A stretch of DNA of 15,241 nt from Parafilimonas sp. (GCA_025927795.1 JAICKT010000056.1:1-15241); one strand, 5' to 3'; numbered from the stretch's first letter, positions 5,682 to 15,080 are shown. Notes: generated by a model from the letters alone, not told the origin. Numbers and translations are program-made.

Positions 5682-7334
5682 TCATCTTTTCAATACTATC
5701 TTTTGTTGAACTACTTCCTGATCTGTTTGCAAACGGCAGATATATACACCTGCAGAAAGTTTTGATGCATTAAAATTTACAGTGTTCAAAATATTTTTTT
5801 GCGAAGCGGCGTTGTACAATGTGGCAAGCAGTTTTCCATTCATATCATAAATACCAAGATTTACATGCGTTTGTTGCAGCAATTTAAACGAAAGTGTTAC
5901 ATTGTTTGTAAACGGATTAGGAAACGCATTTAACAATATAGATGATTGCATATTGCTGGCTTCAGATTTTGTGTTGTCAGCGGCTTTTTCAAACTGTTCA
6001 CAGGAACCAATATAAGCTCCTTTCTGAATAAACCCTGGTGCTGCATTTCGATCAACGCAAATATTTTTTCCGTTAAAACACATTTGAATTTTTGCTTCTT
6101 TCCTGTTATCATTTCCACATAAAAACGAAGGCAATGCATCATATAAAGCTTTTCCTATTGCATAAATATCTGCGCCATGAAAATTGGTAAGCACAACCAA
6201 AGTCATTTTTCTGTCGGGTTGATAAAACATAATGGCGCGATAACCCGGAGCGTTTCCGTCATGACCAATAAAATCATATTTGCCACTTATCTTGTTGGAA
6301 AGAATTAAGCCATAACCTAACCTGTCTCCGTCTTCATCAGGAATAGGTGAGATTGAATTTAACATGGTATCTAAAACAGCTCTGCTTGTAGCTCTGCCGC
6401 CAAAAAGTGAATTGCCCCATTCTGCAACATCAGCCGCATTAGAAACAATGCCACCGCCGGTAAAAGCAAGTGATACAATTGCATCCATTGGAAAACGTGA
6501 AATGTTTGTATAAGCATCAGGAAAAGTTGGCTGACCTGTTAATTGAAATATTGGATTAAATGCACTGATATTATCATGCGGCGAAGCAAGAGATCCGCGA
6601 TTGCCAATAGATTCTCTTCCGCCAAGGAACATAGAATGAAGATTGAGTTTGTCAAAAAATCTTTCCCTGTAATATTGTTCAACAGGTTTGCCCGTTGCGG
6701 CTTCTATAATCGCACCAAGCAAAACATAATTTGTACTGGAATATTTTCTTTCAGCGCCAGGCTGTGCAATTTGATGAACAAAAGAAACCATTTCATAGGG
6801 TGTCCAAATATGTGTTGGATCAAAAGCAACGGCAATTTGTAGTTGCTGTTCATCGGTGTAATCGGAATAACCACTTTCGTGTGCGAGGAGCTGGTGAATG
6901 GTTACATTACTATTTATGTTAGGGTTATAAGCACTTAACAGCGGAAGATATTTTATGATTGGATCACTGAGTTTAAATGCGCCTTCGTTTGCGAGTTCCA
7001 AAACCAATGCAGCGGTAAAAGTTTTTGTTACACTGTAAATTCGGGAAAGTGTATCTGTAGTAAAAGGAGTACCGCCAGGTAATAAATTGTTTTGTGCATC
7101 AATATTGCGTGAAGCATAACCTGTAGCACCTTGCCAAAATGCAATGCTATCAACTTTTATGGCTGCAGATATTCCACCTACAAAAGGATTGGAAGAATGA
7201 TTTTCAAAACTGTCAATTACTTTTTGCAGTTTAGCCTGTGTTTCAGATGAAAAACCTTGTGCAAAAGAACTGTAAGAAAGGCAGATAAATGATATGCCTA
7301 AAAACAGCTTAAAATAGTTTAAAAAATTTTTCAT
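5682..7334 (-). CDS. serine hydrolase of the beta-lactamase/DD-peptidase family with T9SS sorting domain
   Basis: An exported hydrolase of the class C beta-lactamase-like fold (PF00144), whose members include DD-carboxypeptidases and esterases. I use the ATG at 7334 (550 residues), giving the signal peptide MKNFLNYFKLFLG...SSFA then QG; an ATG at 7352 adds six residues. Numbered from 7352: catalytic SVTK at 107-110 (Ser nucleophile, Lys), the Tyr motif YSS at 204-206 (usually YSN or YAN), and HDG at 364-366 in place of KTG, followed by GYRAIM. Residues 412-451 form a Cys-containing module ahead of the tail. The C terminus (about 472-556: AFPNPFTNNVTLSF, YDMNGKLLATL, LSAGVYICRLQ, QQKIVLKR) is a type A T9SS sorting domain, so it is exported across the outer membrane and probably surface-attached. 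HDG rather than KTG favours esterase or peptidase over true beta-lactamase; the substrate is unknown. Confidence 0.9.
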   Translation of the reverse strand: MKNFLNYFKLFLGISFICLSYSSFAQGFSSETQAKLQKVIDSFENHSSNPFVGGISAAIKVDSIAFWQGATGYASRNIDAQNNLLPGGTPFTTDTLSRIYSVTKTFTAALVLELANEGAFKLSDPIIKYLPLLSAYNPNINSNVTIHQLLAHESGYSDYTDEQQLQIAVAFDPTHIWTPYEMVSFVHQIAQPGAERKYSSTNYVLLGAIIEAATGKPVEQYYRERFFDKLNLHSMFLGGRESIGNRGSLASPHDNISAFNPIFQLTGQPTFPDAYTNISRFPMDAIVSLAFTGGGIVSNAADVAEWGNSLFGGRATSRAVLDTMLNSISPIPDEDGDRLGYGLILSNKISGKYDFIGHDGNAPGYRAIMFYQPDRKMTLVVLTNFHGADIYAIGKALYDALPSFLCGNDNRKEAKIQMCFNGKNICVDRNAAPGFIQKGAYIGSCEQFEKAADNTKSEASNMQSSILLNAFPNPFTNNVTLSFKLLQQTHVNLGIYDMNGKLLATLYNAASQKNILNTVNFNASKLSAGVYICRLQTDQEVVQQKIVLKR

Positions 7335-7659
7335 AAAGAATTTTTTGTACATCTAATCTAAGTTGACCTAAATGCTAAATGAAGATGCAATTGACAGTTG
7401 TAATACCGGAGTTTATAGTTTATTGAAATGAATGAATAATAGAAACATTGAACAGCGCATATAGTGCTAAATATTTCAGCGAGAGCAGTGCATCTTATTA
7501 TCAATAATATTTTTTATATTTAGTACATGAAGCCGGTTGCTGTACTGCGCAGAGACTTGTTAAGACAAGCGTAGTTGTTAATGCAATAAGAGACGAAGTA
7601 TGACTAAAATAAACCTGATACAAAAGAAAAACTGATTGCCAAACGAAACCACGTAAGTG
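7335..7659. other. 325-bp intergenic stretch without a recognisable gene
   Basis: No reading frame here resembles a protein I know. On the plus strand T5-ATATTTAG (7511-7523) is a promoter-like -7 box followed at once by ATG and a 15-codon frame that stops at 7572-7574. AGTACA (7522-7527) and TGTACT (7541-7546) form a small inverted repeat, and CTTGT-TAAG-ACAAG (7555-7568) a second short one. On the minus strand, the frame of the gene ending at 7660 stays open for 52 codons beyond its TAG. This stretch should also contain the promoter of the serine hydrolase, but I see no convincing one. Confidence 0.5.
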
Positions 7660-7926
7660 CTAACCCATTAAAACGGTGGTGTTATAAAATTCTAAAGCTG
7701 TTCCTTTAATTTTTTTATTGGTCATTAAATGTAAAACAACTTTATAGCTTGTATTTTTTTTCGCCTTATAAACTGAATTACATCTAATGAGATTGTTTTT
7801 TTGAGAAATATGATTTTGTTGAATTGTCGACATATTATCGTCTATAGAAAATGCATCAATATCTAACTGGCAAAAACAAGCATTGCATAATGTTGACAAT
7901 AATATAATACAAACAATGTATCTCAT
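7660..7926 (-). CDS. small exported protein of unknown function
   Basis: An 88-residue product from the ATG at 7926 (MRYIVCIILLSTLCNACFC then QLDIDAF), a plausible signal peptide with the Cys-Gln cleavage style also seen in the 5205-5627 product. The longer frame from 7950 adds eight residues but starts only 2 nt after a strong hairpin, so I prefer the inner start. The mature part is short, with SYKVVLHLMTNKKIKGTALEFYN near the end; this resembles the first strands of a small beta-rich domain and may be cut short, because the TAG at 7660 is followed by 52 further open codons in frame. It lies downstream of the ELWxxDGT gene on the same strand, 115 bp away with the hairpin between. It could be a remnant. 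Confidence 0.5.
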   Translation of the reverse strand: MRYIVCIILLSTLCNACFCQLDIDAFSIDDNMSTIQQNHISQKNNLIRCNSVYKAKKNTSYKVVLHLMTNKKIKGTALEFYNTTVLMG

Positions 7927-7951
7927 TATAAGCTTTATTAATGAAAACATA

Positions 7952-7985
7952 CAGAGCCGTCTTATATTAATATGAGACGGCTCTG
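7952..7985 (-). terminator. 34-bp near-perfect palindrome, terminator-like
   Basis: CAGAGCCGTCT (7952-7962) and AGACGGCTCTG (7975-7985) form an 11-bp GC-containing stem. The interior ATATTAATAT is itself palindromic, with only one T/G pair between, so almost all bases can pair. On the minus strand it sits 57 bp after the ELWxxDGT gene and is followed by TGTATGTTTTC, a short T-run. The best reading is a factor-independent terminator for that gene; an attenuator in front of the small gene at 7660-7926 is possible. Confidence 0.6.
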
Positions 7986-8041
7986 ATAAATTAACTACAA
8001 TACTTTATCATTGAATTTGTAGAAGCTTTTTGAGCTCAATC

Positions 8042-11000
8042 TTATTCCTTTACAATCTTCATCATTTTAGTATCCTTACCATTTTTTACGATCACCGCAT
8101 ATACACCAGCACTTAATTTTTCTACCGGTAAATTTATTTGCGAGTGATTAGAATAACTGCTTTCCCAAATTGTTTTACCAGACATGTCAATAATTGAAAT
8201 TGCAATATTTTTTACGTCGCCTTTTATTTGTAAAGTTGCTATACTGTGAGCCGGGTTTGGATATAAAAGCACATCAAAAACGTTACTTGTTTTTTCAACT
8301 GAAACATCAGAAGTGTTAACGCTTGTTGCCGCAAATGTTGCTTCACGTGCATTGCCTTCATACAATTCTTCTCCATACTGAGGTGAGTTACCACCAAAGA
8401 AAAGTTTATTACCGGCAGGAGTTAAATGCGATATATCTGTAAGACTATTTACAACAGCGTCATTCACCTGGTTGGTATTGGCTTCCGTGCCATCTGATGA
8501 CCAAAGTGTTTTAGGAAAAGTGGTCTCATTTAAAAAATATAATTTGCCACCTGCACTGCAAAGATTAGAAAGCGTACTGCCATAACCTTGTGATATATCT
8601 TTAGCCATAATAGTGCTTCCCGGTGTTCCTTTTGTTGACCAAAGTTCAGTGCCATGCACGCCGTCATCTGCAGTAAAAAATAATCTGCCATTAACGTCTG
8701 TTAAATCAGAAGGATTAGAACTGTTATAAGGGTTAATGTCTTTTACCAGTTTAACTTCTGTTCCGGTTGTCATCCATAATTCAGCGCCATAAGTATTAAA
8801 ATCTGTGGCAGTAAAAAATAATAAATTGTTTGATATACAGAACACAGGTAATGGAGGATCAACAAAATTTTCATTGTAATAAGCCGGCGTGATGTTTTTC
8901 ACTTTTACGGTGCCTTTTTCAGTACCATCGCTTTTCCATAATGAATAGTTTAACCCAAAACCATTATAAGCGCCGAAATAAATATTATTCTTATAAGCAA
9001 ACAAGCTATATGGATAAGAGCCGTTGCTGCCTGCATTAATATCCTTTACCATTTTTGTTCCGGTTACAGTTCCATCACTGCTCCATAGTTCATAACCATG
9101 ATCAAAATCACCTGCAACAAAATATCCTGTATTACCAATGGCAACTACATAATCATTATAATAAAGCGACTGGCTAAGCATTGCGCCGTATTGGTCTGTT
9201 CCGTCGCTATGCCAAAGCTCATAGCCACCGGTATTTTTATTACCTAAAATGTAAAATACTCCGCCATTATCTGTGACGATGAAATTCACAACATAATAAA
9301 TACTTCTGTCAATGTATACTACTCTTTGCAAACCTGCGGATGTTCCATCGGTTTTATAAATAGCAGTGTTTACTGCATCATCATCTATAAAATAACTTGC
9401 ATTGTTTTTAAACTGGAATGCATTTGGGAAAGACCAGCTGGGACCGGTCCAAATATCATTCAACAATTTAGTGCCTGCTTTGGTGCCATCAGATTTATAT
9501 AATTCACCTCCAAACTCCGGAGTAAATGCATTGAACAATACATCATTTCCTATGGCGCCTACGCCTTTGTAAAGGAAACCAGCTTGAGAGCCGTCATCAT
9601 TTAAATTAATATCCCGCACCAACGTTGTACCTGCATCAGTTCCATCAGATGAAAACAATTCAGTTCCATGATCATTATCTGTTGCTTTAAATAACAATTT
9701 GCCATTAGAAAAAGTTAAGTCCTCGGGATATGAACTTCCGCTACCGGGTATTATATCCTTTACGAGTAATGTTCCTGCATCCGAGCCATCCGTTTTCCAT
9801 AATTCATTCCCATAAGCATTATTATATTCAACGAAATATAAGGTGCCATTAATGTTATAATAGTTATAGGTGATTGCGCCGGCATCAAAAACTTTTACAG
9901 CTTGCGTATTTGCAGGCTTACCTTTTGAACTCCATAATTCATCGTGCGCATAACCAACATTGCTTACAACTTTAAAATAAAGTGTACCATTCACAACACG
10001 CATTTCTCCCGGGTAAATATAATCTACGTCAGAACCGGGTGTAAGGTCTTTCACCAACTTAATACCGTTACTATTTGCAGCATTGTATTTGTACAATCCA
10101 TCTCCATCAACAGAAGTATAACCAGCTAAGTACATCACGTTATTTAAAACAGGGAAAGGCGTGTACGAAGCATCACTTACACCATCTGCCTGCAAAAAAA
10201 CATCATTAAAGCCGGTTGCATAATGCGTACCATCGTACGTGCCATCAGATTCCCACAACCTGCGCCCTGTTCCATCATTTCCGGCGAAATAAAGCTTGTT
10301 GTTATACGCAGTTAATTGGGTGGGAACATTTGCATCAGAATTATAATAGCCAATATCTTTTACAACATAAGTGCCTGCATCTGTGCCATCGCTTGTAAAT
10401 AGCTGGTAACCGGAAGCCCATGTATAAGCAATAAAATAAGCTGTATTGTTTACTGATGTTAGCTCAAAAATATCACCTGAACCAATGCCAGACGCCTGAA
10501 TATCTTTTACCATAACAGTGCCCGCATCTGTGCCATCGGTTTTCCACAATTGATTATTGGTGCCGCCTATCGAAGCCACAAAAAATACAGTACCATTTAC
10601 GTTTAGGAATTGATTAGGGCTGCAATAATCCAAACCTGTGTAAGGTGCTTTCAGTAAATGTGTGCCCGATTCGGTTCCGTCTGAAACCCAAACGGTAACA
10701 CCATTATCGGGACTGTTGGCAGAAAAAAACAATAAGCCATTTGAAACTGTTATATACCTTGGATCAGAACTTACGTCCCCGGGATAAATATCTTTTACAA
10801 GATAAGTGCCGCCAGCGGTACCATCACTGCGCCAAAGTTCATATCCATGTATACCGTCGTCTGCCTCAAAATAGCTTACATTATTTAGCACAGCAAAATT
10901 AGCAAATGCATTAGCGTCATAATTTGTAGGATAACTGCCCAGCGTTGCTGTATTAATGTTTTTTGTAAGATGAAAACCGGAAGGTGCAGGTTTTATATTT

Positions 11001-11311
11001 ATTGCACTTTGTGTTAGTACATTATTATGCGCATGAGATGAAATGTTCTGCGCAATACTGCATCCAGGTGTTGTTAGAACAAATTGTTTTGATGATGAGT
11101 CGAAAAATGTATAAGGCACTTTTATATTTTTTTTGCCATACATTTTTTCAATTGCTGCATCTCTTCCGCTTAAAGAAGGTGCAGGCAGTTTTTTACCAAA
11201 AGGTATTTGAGCGGCAGTGTTGGGTTTAGGATAAAAAGGCTTTTGTGCATTTACTGCCAGACCTGTATATAGCAGTGCTGCTGTAATAAGAAATAAAATT
11301 TTTGATTTCAT
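8042..11311 (-). CDS. ELWxxDGT-repeat surface protein with T9SS sorting domain
   Basis: A 1089-residue exported protein. Residues 1-22 are a signal peptide (MKSKILFLITAALLYTGLAV-NA then QK). From about residue 158 to 950 there are about 17 copies of the ELWxxDGTxxGTxxVKDI motif, spaced roughly 40-60 residues. Good copies include YELWRSDGTAGGTYLVKDI, NELWKTDGSDAGTLLVKDI and YELWSSDGTVTGTKMVKDI; several are degenerate (for example DGLYKYNAANSNG and DELWSSKGKPANT). Between motifs are short strands such as NGKLYFxA, the pattern of a repetitive beta structure, possibly propeller blades. The last 80 residues (from NVFDVLLYPNPAH to MMKIVKE) are a type A T9SS sorting domain, so the protein goes to the cell surface or outside. 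The ligand is unknown. A sensor kinase is divergently transcribed from the shared upstream region, and a hairpin follows the stop. Confidence 0.92.
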   Translation of the reverse strand: MKSKILFLITAALLYTGLAVNAQKPFYPKPNTAAQIPFGKKLPAPSLSGRDAAIEKMYGKKNIKVPYTFFDSSSKQFVLTTPGCSIAQNISSHAHNNVLTQSAINIKPAPSGFHLTKNINTATLGSYPTNYDANAFANFAVLNNVSYFEADDGIHGYELWRSDGTAGGTYLVKDIYPGDVSSDPRYITVSNGLLFFSANSPDNGVTVWVSDGTESGTHLLKAPYTGLDYCSPNQFLNVNGTVFFVASIGGTNNQLWKTDGTDAGTVMVKDIQASGIGSGDIFELTSVNNTAYFIAYTWASGYQLFTSDGTDAGTYVVKDIGYYNSDANVPTQLTAYNNKLYFAGNDGTGRRLWESDGTYDGTHYATGFNDVFLQADGVSDASYTPFPVLNNVMYLAGYTSVDGDGLYKYNAANSNGIKLVKDLTPGSDVDYIYPGEMRVVNGTLYFKVVSNVGYAHDELWSSKGKPANTQAVKVFDAGAITYNYYNINGTLYFVEYNNAYGNELWKTDGSDAGTLLVKDIIPGSGSSYPEDLTFSNGKLLFKATDNDHGTELFSSDGTDAGTTLVRDINLNDDGSQAGFLYKGVGAIGNDVLFNAFTPEFGGELYKSDGTKAGTKLLNDIWTGPSWSFPNAFQFKNNASYFIDDDAVNTAIYKTDGTSAGLQRVVYIDRSIYYVVNFIVTDNGGVFYILGNKNTGGYELWHSDGTDQYGAMLSQSLYYNDYVVAIGNTGYFVAGDFDHGYELWSSDGTVTGTKMVKDINAGSNGSYPYSLFAYKNNIYFGAYNGFGLNYSLWKSDGTEKGTVKVKNITPAYYNENFVDPPLPVFCISNNLLFFTATDFNTYGAELWMTTGTEVKLVKDINPYNSSNPSDLTDVNGRLFFTADDGVHGTELWSTKGTPGSTIMAKDISQGYGSTLSNLCSAGGKLYFLNETTFPKTLWSSDGTEANTNQVNDAVVNSLTDISHLTPAGNKLFFGGNSPQYGEELYEGNAREATFAATSVNTSDVSVEKTSNVFDVLLYPNPAHSIATLQIKGDVKNIAISIIDMSGKTIWESSYSNHSQINLPVEKLSAGVYAVIVKNGKDTKMMKIVKE

Positions 11312-11748
11312 AATTATGATTTTAATGTTATAAAGAATAAGTTAGTCTTACGTTATTAAATTCTTTTTGTGACTGGTTATGTATTTGTGCTATTTCTTTC
11401 CTTGAAGGAATTTCATTATTTATTTTCCTTTTCTGTTTTTGGTATACCAAACTATAATTGATTACGGCAAAACGGAAATGAAACTTTACAGTTGAGCTTT
11501 CTGATTTGACAGTTTTTACAAATTCATGAATAGAAAACGATCGATGAAATTTTGCGGCGAATGGGTGACTATTAAAATAGATAGGTAGGAATAATTGTAG
11601 TTATCAAACATGTGCAATGAAATATGAAATCGAAATATTAACCGATAAAAACCATTAATGCTGGAGCGGGATTTTTTTTATATTTAGAAGATGAAACTTT
11701 ATAGATAAATCGATTTTCAGAATTGTAATCTAATTCATACTTTCTTTA
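11312..11748. other. 437-bp divergent intergenic region
   Basis: AT-rich region serving the ELWxxDGT gene (minus) and the sensor kinase (plus). It holds a promoter-like box for the kinase at 11679-11686 and a 13-bp palindrome TTCCTT-G-AAGGAA at 11398-11410, about 87 bp upstream of the ELWxxDGT start, which is an operator-like shape without other support. I see no open frame of note and no complete promoter for the minus-strand gene. Confidence 0.5.
11679..11686 (+). promoter_or_regulatory. promoter -7-like box for the sensor kinase
   Basis: TATATTTA preceded by a T-run and followed by G, close to the Bacteroidota -7 consensus TAnnTTTG, about 60 bp before the kinase ATG. At the expected distance upstream there is only TTAA instead of TTTG, so the match is partial. 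Confidence 0.3.
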
Positions 11749-14700
11749 ATGCTTCAACATTTTAAACTAAAATGTTTTATTAGAAAAAACGCTTGCGGTT
11801 TTTCATTTTTTTTTAGCTGCTTATTTATACATACTGTGTTTTGCATTGCGCAGCAACCAACTAACCTGCGTTTTCATAAAATACCCGACGAGTTTTTACA
11901 GAGTGCAGAAATTGAAAGATTTTATGTAACAAAAGATGATTGTCTTTGGTTTGGCACCAATAAGGGCTTAGCATCCTTTGATGGAAGCGAAATGATTTAC
12001 TACGGAAGTAAAGGATTAAATGGTACTCAAAATTACAGGGTAACCGATCTTGTTGAGGACAACAACGGTAATTTATGGCTTATATCTCCTGAATATGGTT
12101 TGCTATATTTCAACCGCAAGACGGGTTTGTTTAAAACAATAGATATTTCTTTAAGCAAACAAATACGATCGCCCCAAATAGAATTTGTAAAGATTTTTAT
12201 AGACACACAAGGTGTATTATGGATAGGAAGCTGGTATAGAGGTTTTTTTATGTACAACCCTATGACAAATGTTTGTAAACATTATAATTTGGATACTGAA
12301 AAACCTGCTGATTGGCAAAGCAAATATGAAAACAGTGTAAGAGATATTATTCAAGATAAGCAAGCCACCAATATTTTATGGCTGGCATGTTATGGAAGTG
12401 GTATTTATTCATTCAATAAAAGAACAAAAGCATTATCAAAAAAATTTAATACAGACGATTCAAAGAACACAGTTTTTCAACCGAATACAATTACATCTCT
12501 TCAACAGATAAATGATAGTATTATCTGGTTTAGCACGTGGGGTTGGGGAATGGGCATGTATAACATGAAGACAGGCTTATATCATCCATATCAGCGTAAT
12601 TCGGGATGGGAAATGAATGTTTATACAAATGGTCACATATTAGAATACATTGCTAAAAAATCTGACAGTGAGTTTTACGTTGCACCAAGAGATACCATAC
12701 CTGCAATTTTTAATACCAATACAAAAAAGTTTTATTTTATAAATGATGCTGAATTAAACAAAGAGTTTCAAAAAACAACAAATGTAAAAACAAGTGAGGA
12801 CGATATTGTATTTTATCAAAAAGGCGGAGGCTTATTTCTTTCATCTCCAAAATTTAATCTATTTCAACAAATTAGTATAAACAAAAAGAACACTTTATAT
12901 CCGGAAATACAATGTATGTTTTGGGATGAAAAGGAACAAAGCTATTATGCAGGTGTTCAGCATAGTGAAGGCGTATATAAGTATGACAGGAATTTTAAAT
13001 TGCTGAAAATAATAACGATGCCACCTTATGCAGGGAATGGCATTGCGAACTCAACTTCAATATGGAAATTGTTTCGGGACAAAGCAAATAATTTTTGGGC
13101 TCTTGGTTATATAACTTCCATATACGATTCAAGTGAAAAATGTTTTATACCTGTTGCAAAAAAATGGAAGCAGTTAAAGTTTTTAGATTCTCCAATGATT
13201 GATGTAGTGGAAGATAAGAATGGGCTACTCTATTTTTCTTCTCTTAATAATGAATTTATAATACTTAATCCCTTCACGCTGCAATGGAAAAAGCTATTGT
13301 TACCAACAGCTTATAAAACGCCACCTCTTAATTCTTACGACAATACGGTTATGTTTGATTCAAGCAGAAATTTTATTTACTTCATTAATAAAAACAACCT
13401 GTGCCAATATAATATAATAAGTAAAACATTCAGGCAATTGTATGTTTCTTCATCTTATTATATTAATCAATCAGAAGAAATTAACTGCTCGTATACGTTG
13501 GATGAGCAAGGGTTTATATGGCTAACCACACCTGACCATTATTTATGGAAAATTAATCCTGATAAATTTAGAATTATTGATACCATAAAATTCATTAATA
13601 CTCACATTGATTTAAACGGGGCAAGATTTTATGGCTTTTATAAAGATTATCTTTTGCTAAGTACATTTAAAAGCCAACTGCTTTTTAATACAGAAAACTA
13701 CGAATGTATTTATCTTAATCGCAAAAACGGTTTGCTGCTTAATCAAGGCAGTAAAGAAATATTTTGTAACAATAATGTTTTTTTCACTTATGCCGGTAGC
13801 GGCATAACCCAATATACAACTGTTGAAAAATTATTACAACCTGAAAAAAAAATTACTCCTTACATAAGCTTAATTCTTATAAACAATAAACCTGCAGAGC
13901 CTGATACGTTGCCGCAATTTTTAAATAAACTGCAATTAAATCATACACATAACACAATTTCTATTGAGTTTTCCGTAATCGATCAGGAATTTCCAGACCG
14001 TCTTGAGTATGCTTATCAATTAGAAAAAACTGATAAAGACTGGACGTACACTAACAGCTTAAATAATCGCATTAGTTATGCAAATCTTACACCGGGAAAT
14101 TATGTATTCAAAGTAAAAGCAAGAGAATGGGGGCTTCAATGGTCAACCGAAAAAAAACTTTTGATAATTATAGCTCCACCCTTTTGGCAAACATGGTGGT
14201 TTATAAGTTTATGCGTTATTGTTATACTGCTACTGTCATTCTTATTTATACACTGGCGCATTGAAACTGTACGTAAAAAAGAACAGCTAAAAGCAAAGCA
14301 TGAAAAAGATTTATTAGAACTTGAAGCCAAAGCACTTCGCTCTCAAATGAATCCGCATTTTATTTTTAATTGTCTCAATTCAATAAAAGCATTGATTCAA
14401 GAACAGGAAGACGAAAAAGCTATCACATATCTTACTACATTTTCAAAGCTCATCAGAACTATTTTTCAAAATGCAGATAAAAGAGAAATTACTTTATTCG
14501 ACGAAATAGAAACATGCCGTTTATATACACAGCTTGAAAATATGCGATTTGGCAAAAAAATAAATTATCATTTTAATGTAGATCAAACAACTGATTTGAA
14601 ATCTGTAATGATCCCTGCTTTAACTATTCAACCCTTTATTGAAAATGCAATTTGGCATGGAATAATGCCAAAAGAAGGTGAAGGAAGTTTAACTGTGACT

Positions 14701-14949
14701 GTTGAAAAAAAAGATGGAGTAATTGCCTGCATTGTGGATGATGATGGAATTGGCAGAGACATGTCAATGCAAAATAAATTTAAGAGTGAAGCATTTCATG
14801 AATCAAAAGGTGTACGTCTTACCCAAACTCGGCTCAACATTGATAATGCGTTGAATGAAAGAAAAGCAACAGTCGAAATCATTGATAAAAAAGATGAGAT
14901 GGGTAAATCAGCAGGAACTACAGTTATACTTGTTTTTTTTGAAGAGTAA
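11749..14949 (+). CDS. LytS-like sensor histidine kinase with propeller and Y_Y_Y sensor domains
   Basis: A 1066-residue inner-membrane sensor. An N-terminal signal segment (FSFFFSCLFIHTVFCIA then QQ) leads to a large periplasmic part with propeller repeats: LWFGTNKGLASFDG, LWLISPEYGLLYFN, LWIGSWYRGFFMYN, LWLACYGSGIYSFN and IWFSTWGWGMGMYN. A Y_Y_Y domain follows (about 731-805, LEYAYQLEKTDKDWTY... LTPGNYVFKVKARE), then one membrane helix at about 817-837 and a coiled linker. The His_kinase domain (PF06580) has SQMNPHFIFNCLNSIKAL with H870 as the likely phosphoacceptor. The ATPase domain has an N-box QPFIENAIWHG (N966) and a G-box DDDGIGRD (997-1004). It should signal to a LytTR-type response regulator; the expected partner begins 131 bp downstream but is frameshifted. 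The ligand is unknown. The divergent ELWxxDGT gene is a possible target, by position only. Confidence 0.94.
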   Translation: MLQHFKLKCFIRKNACGFSFFFSCLFIHTVFCIAQQPTNLRFHKIPDEFLQSAEIERFYVTKDDCLWFGTNKGLASFDGSEMIYYGSKGLNGTQNYRVTDLVEDNNGNLWLISPEYGLLYFNRKTGLFKTIDISLSKQIRSPQIEFVKIFIDTQGVLWIGSWYRGFFMYNPMTNVCKHYNLDTEKPADWQSKYENSVRDIIQDKQATNILWLACYGSGIYSFNKRTKALSKKFNTDDSKNTVFQPNTITSLQQINDSIIWFSTWGWGMGMYNMKTGLYHPYQRNSGWEMNVYTNGHILEYIAKKSDSEFYVAPRDTIPAIFNTNTKKFYFINDAELNKEFQKTTNVKTSEDDIVFYQKGGGLFLSSPKFNLFQQISINKKNTLYPEIQCMFWDEKEQSYYAGVQHSEGVYKYDRNFKLLKIITMPPYAGNGIANSTSIWKLFRDKANNFWALGYITSIYDSSEKCFIPVAKKWKQLKFLDSPMIDVVEDKNGLLYFSSLNNEFIILNPFTLQWKKLLLPTAYKTPPLNSYDNTVMFDSSRNFIYFINKNNLCQYNIISKTFRQLYVSSSYYINQSEEINCSYTLDEQGFIWLTTPDHYLWKINPDKFRIIDTIKFINTHIDLNGARFYGFYKDYLLLSTFKSQLLFNTENYECIYLNRKNGLLLNQGSKEIFCNNNVFFTYAGSGITQYTTVEKLLQPEKKITPYISLILINNKPAEPDTLPQFLNKLQLNHTHNTISIEFSVIDQEFPDRLEYAYQLEKTDKDWTYTNSLNNRISYANLTPGNYVFKVKAREWGLQWSTEKKLLIIIAPPFWQTWWFISLCVIVILLLSFLFIHWRIETVRKKEQLKAKHEKDLLELEAKALRSQMNPHFIFNCLNSIKALIQEQEDEKAITYLTTFSKLIRTIFQNADKREITLFDEIETCRLYTQLENMRFGKKINYHFNVDQTTDLKSVMIPALTIQPFIENAIWHGIMPKEGEGSLTVTVEKKDGVIACIVDDDGIGRDMSMQNKFKSEAFHESKGVRLTQTRLNIDNALNERKATVEIIDKKDEMGKSAGTTVILVFFEE

Positions 14950-15080
14950 AGAATGAATTATAAATACAATCGAAACAGTAAGGTTATAAATCAAAAAAAA
15001 CAAGTATTTGAAGAAGTATATTTTTCCTGAAAAGGACTTGTAATTTTAAAAAGTTAAGACCCTAAACGTATAGTTGAAAA

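Noticed and set aside
7527..7574. 15-codon plus-strand frame behind a promoter-like box as a small gene
   Set aside because: Too short, with no recognisable product; it is listed only as an orphan promoter observation.
15000..15044. ACAAGT/ACTTGT inverted repeat after the kinase as a terminator
   Set aside because: A 6-bp stem with a loop of 33 nt and no strong T-run is too weak, and the regulator is expected in the same transcript.
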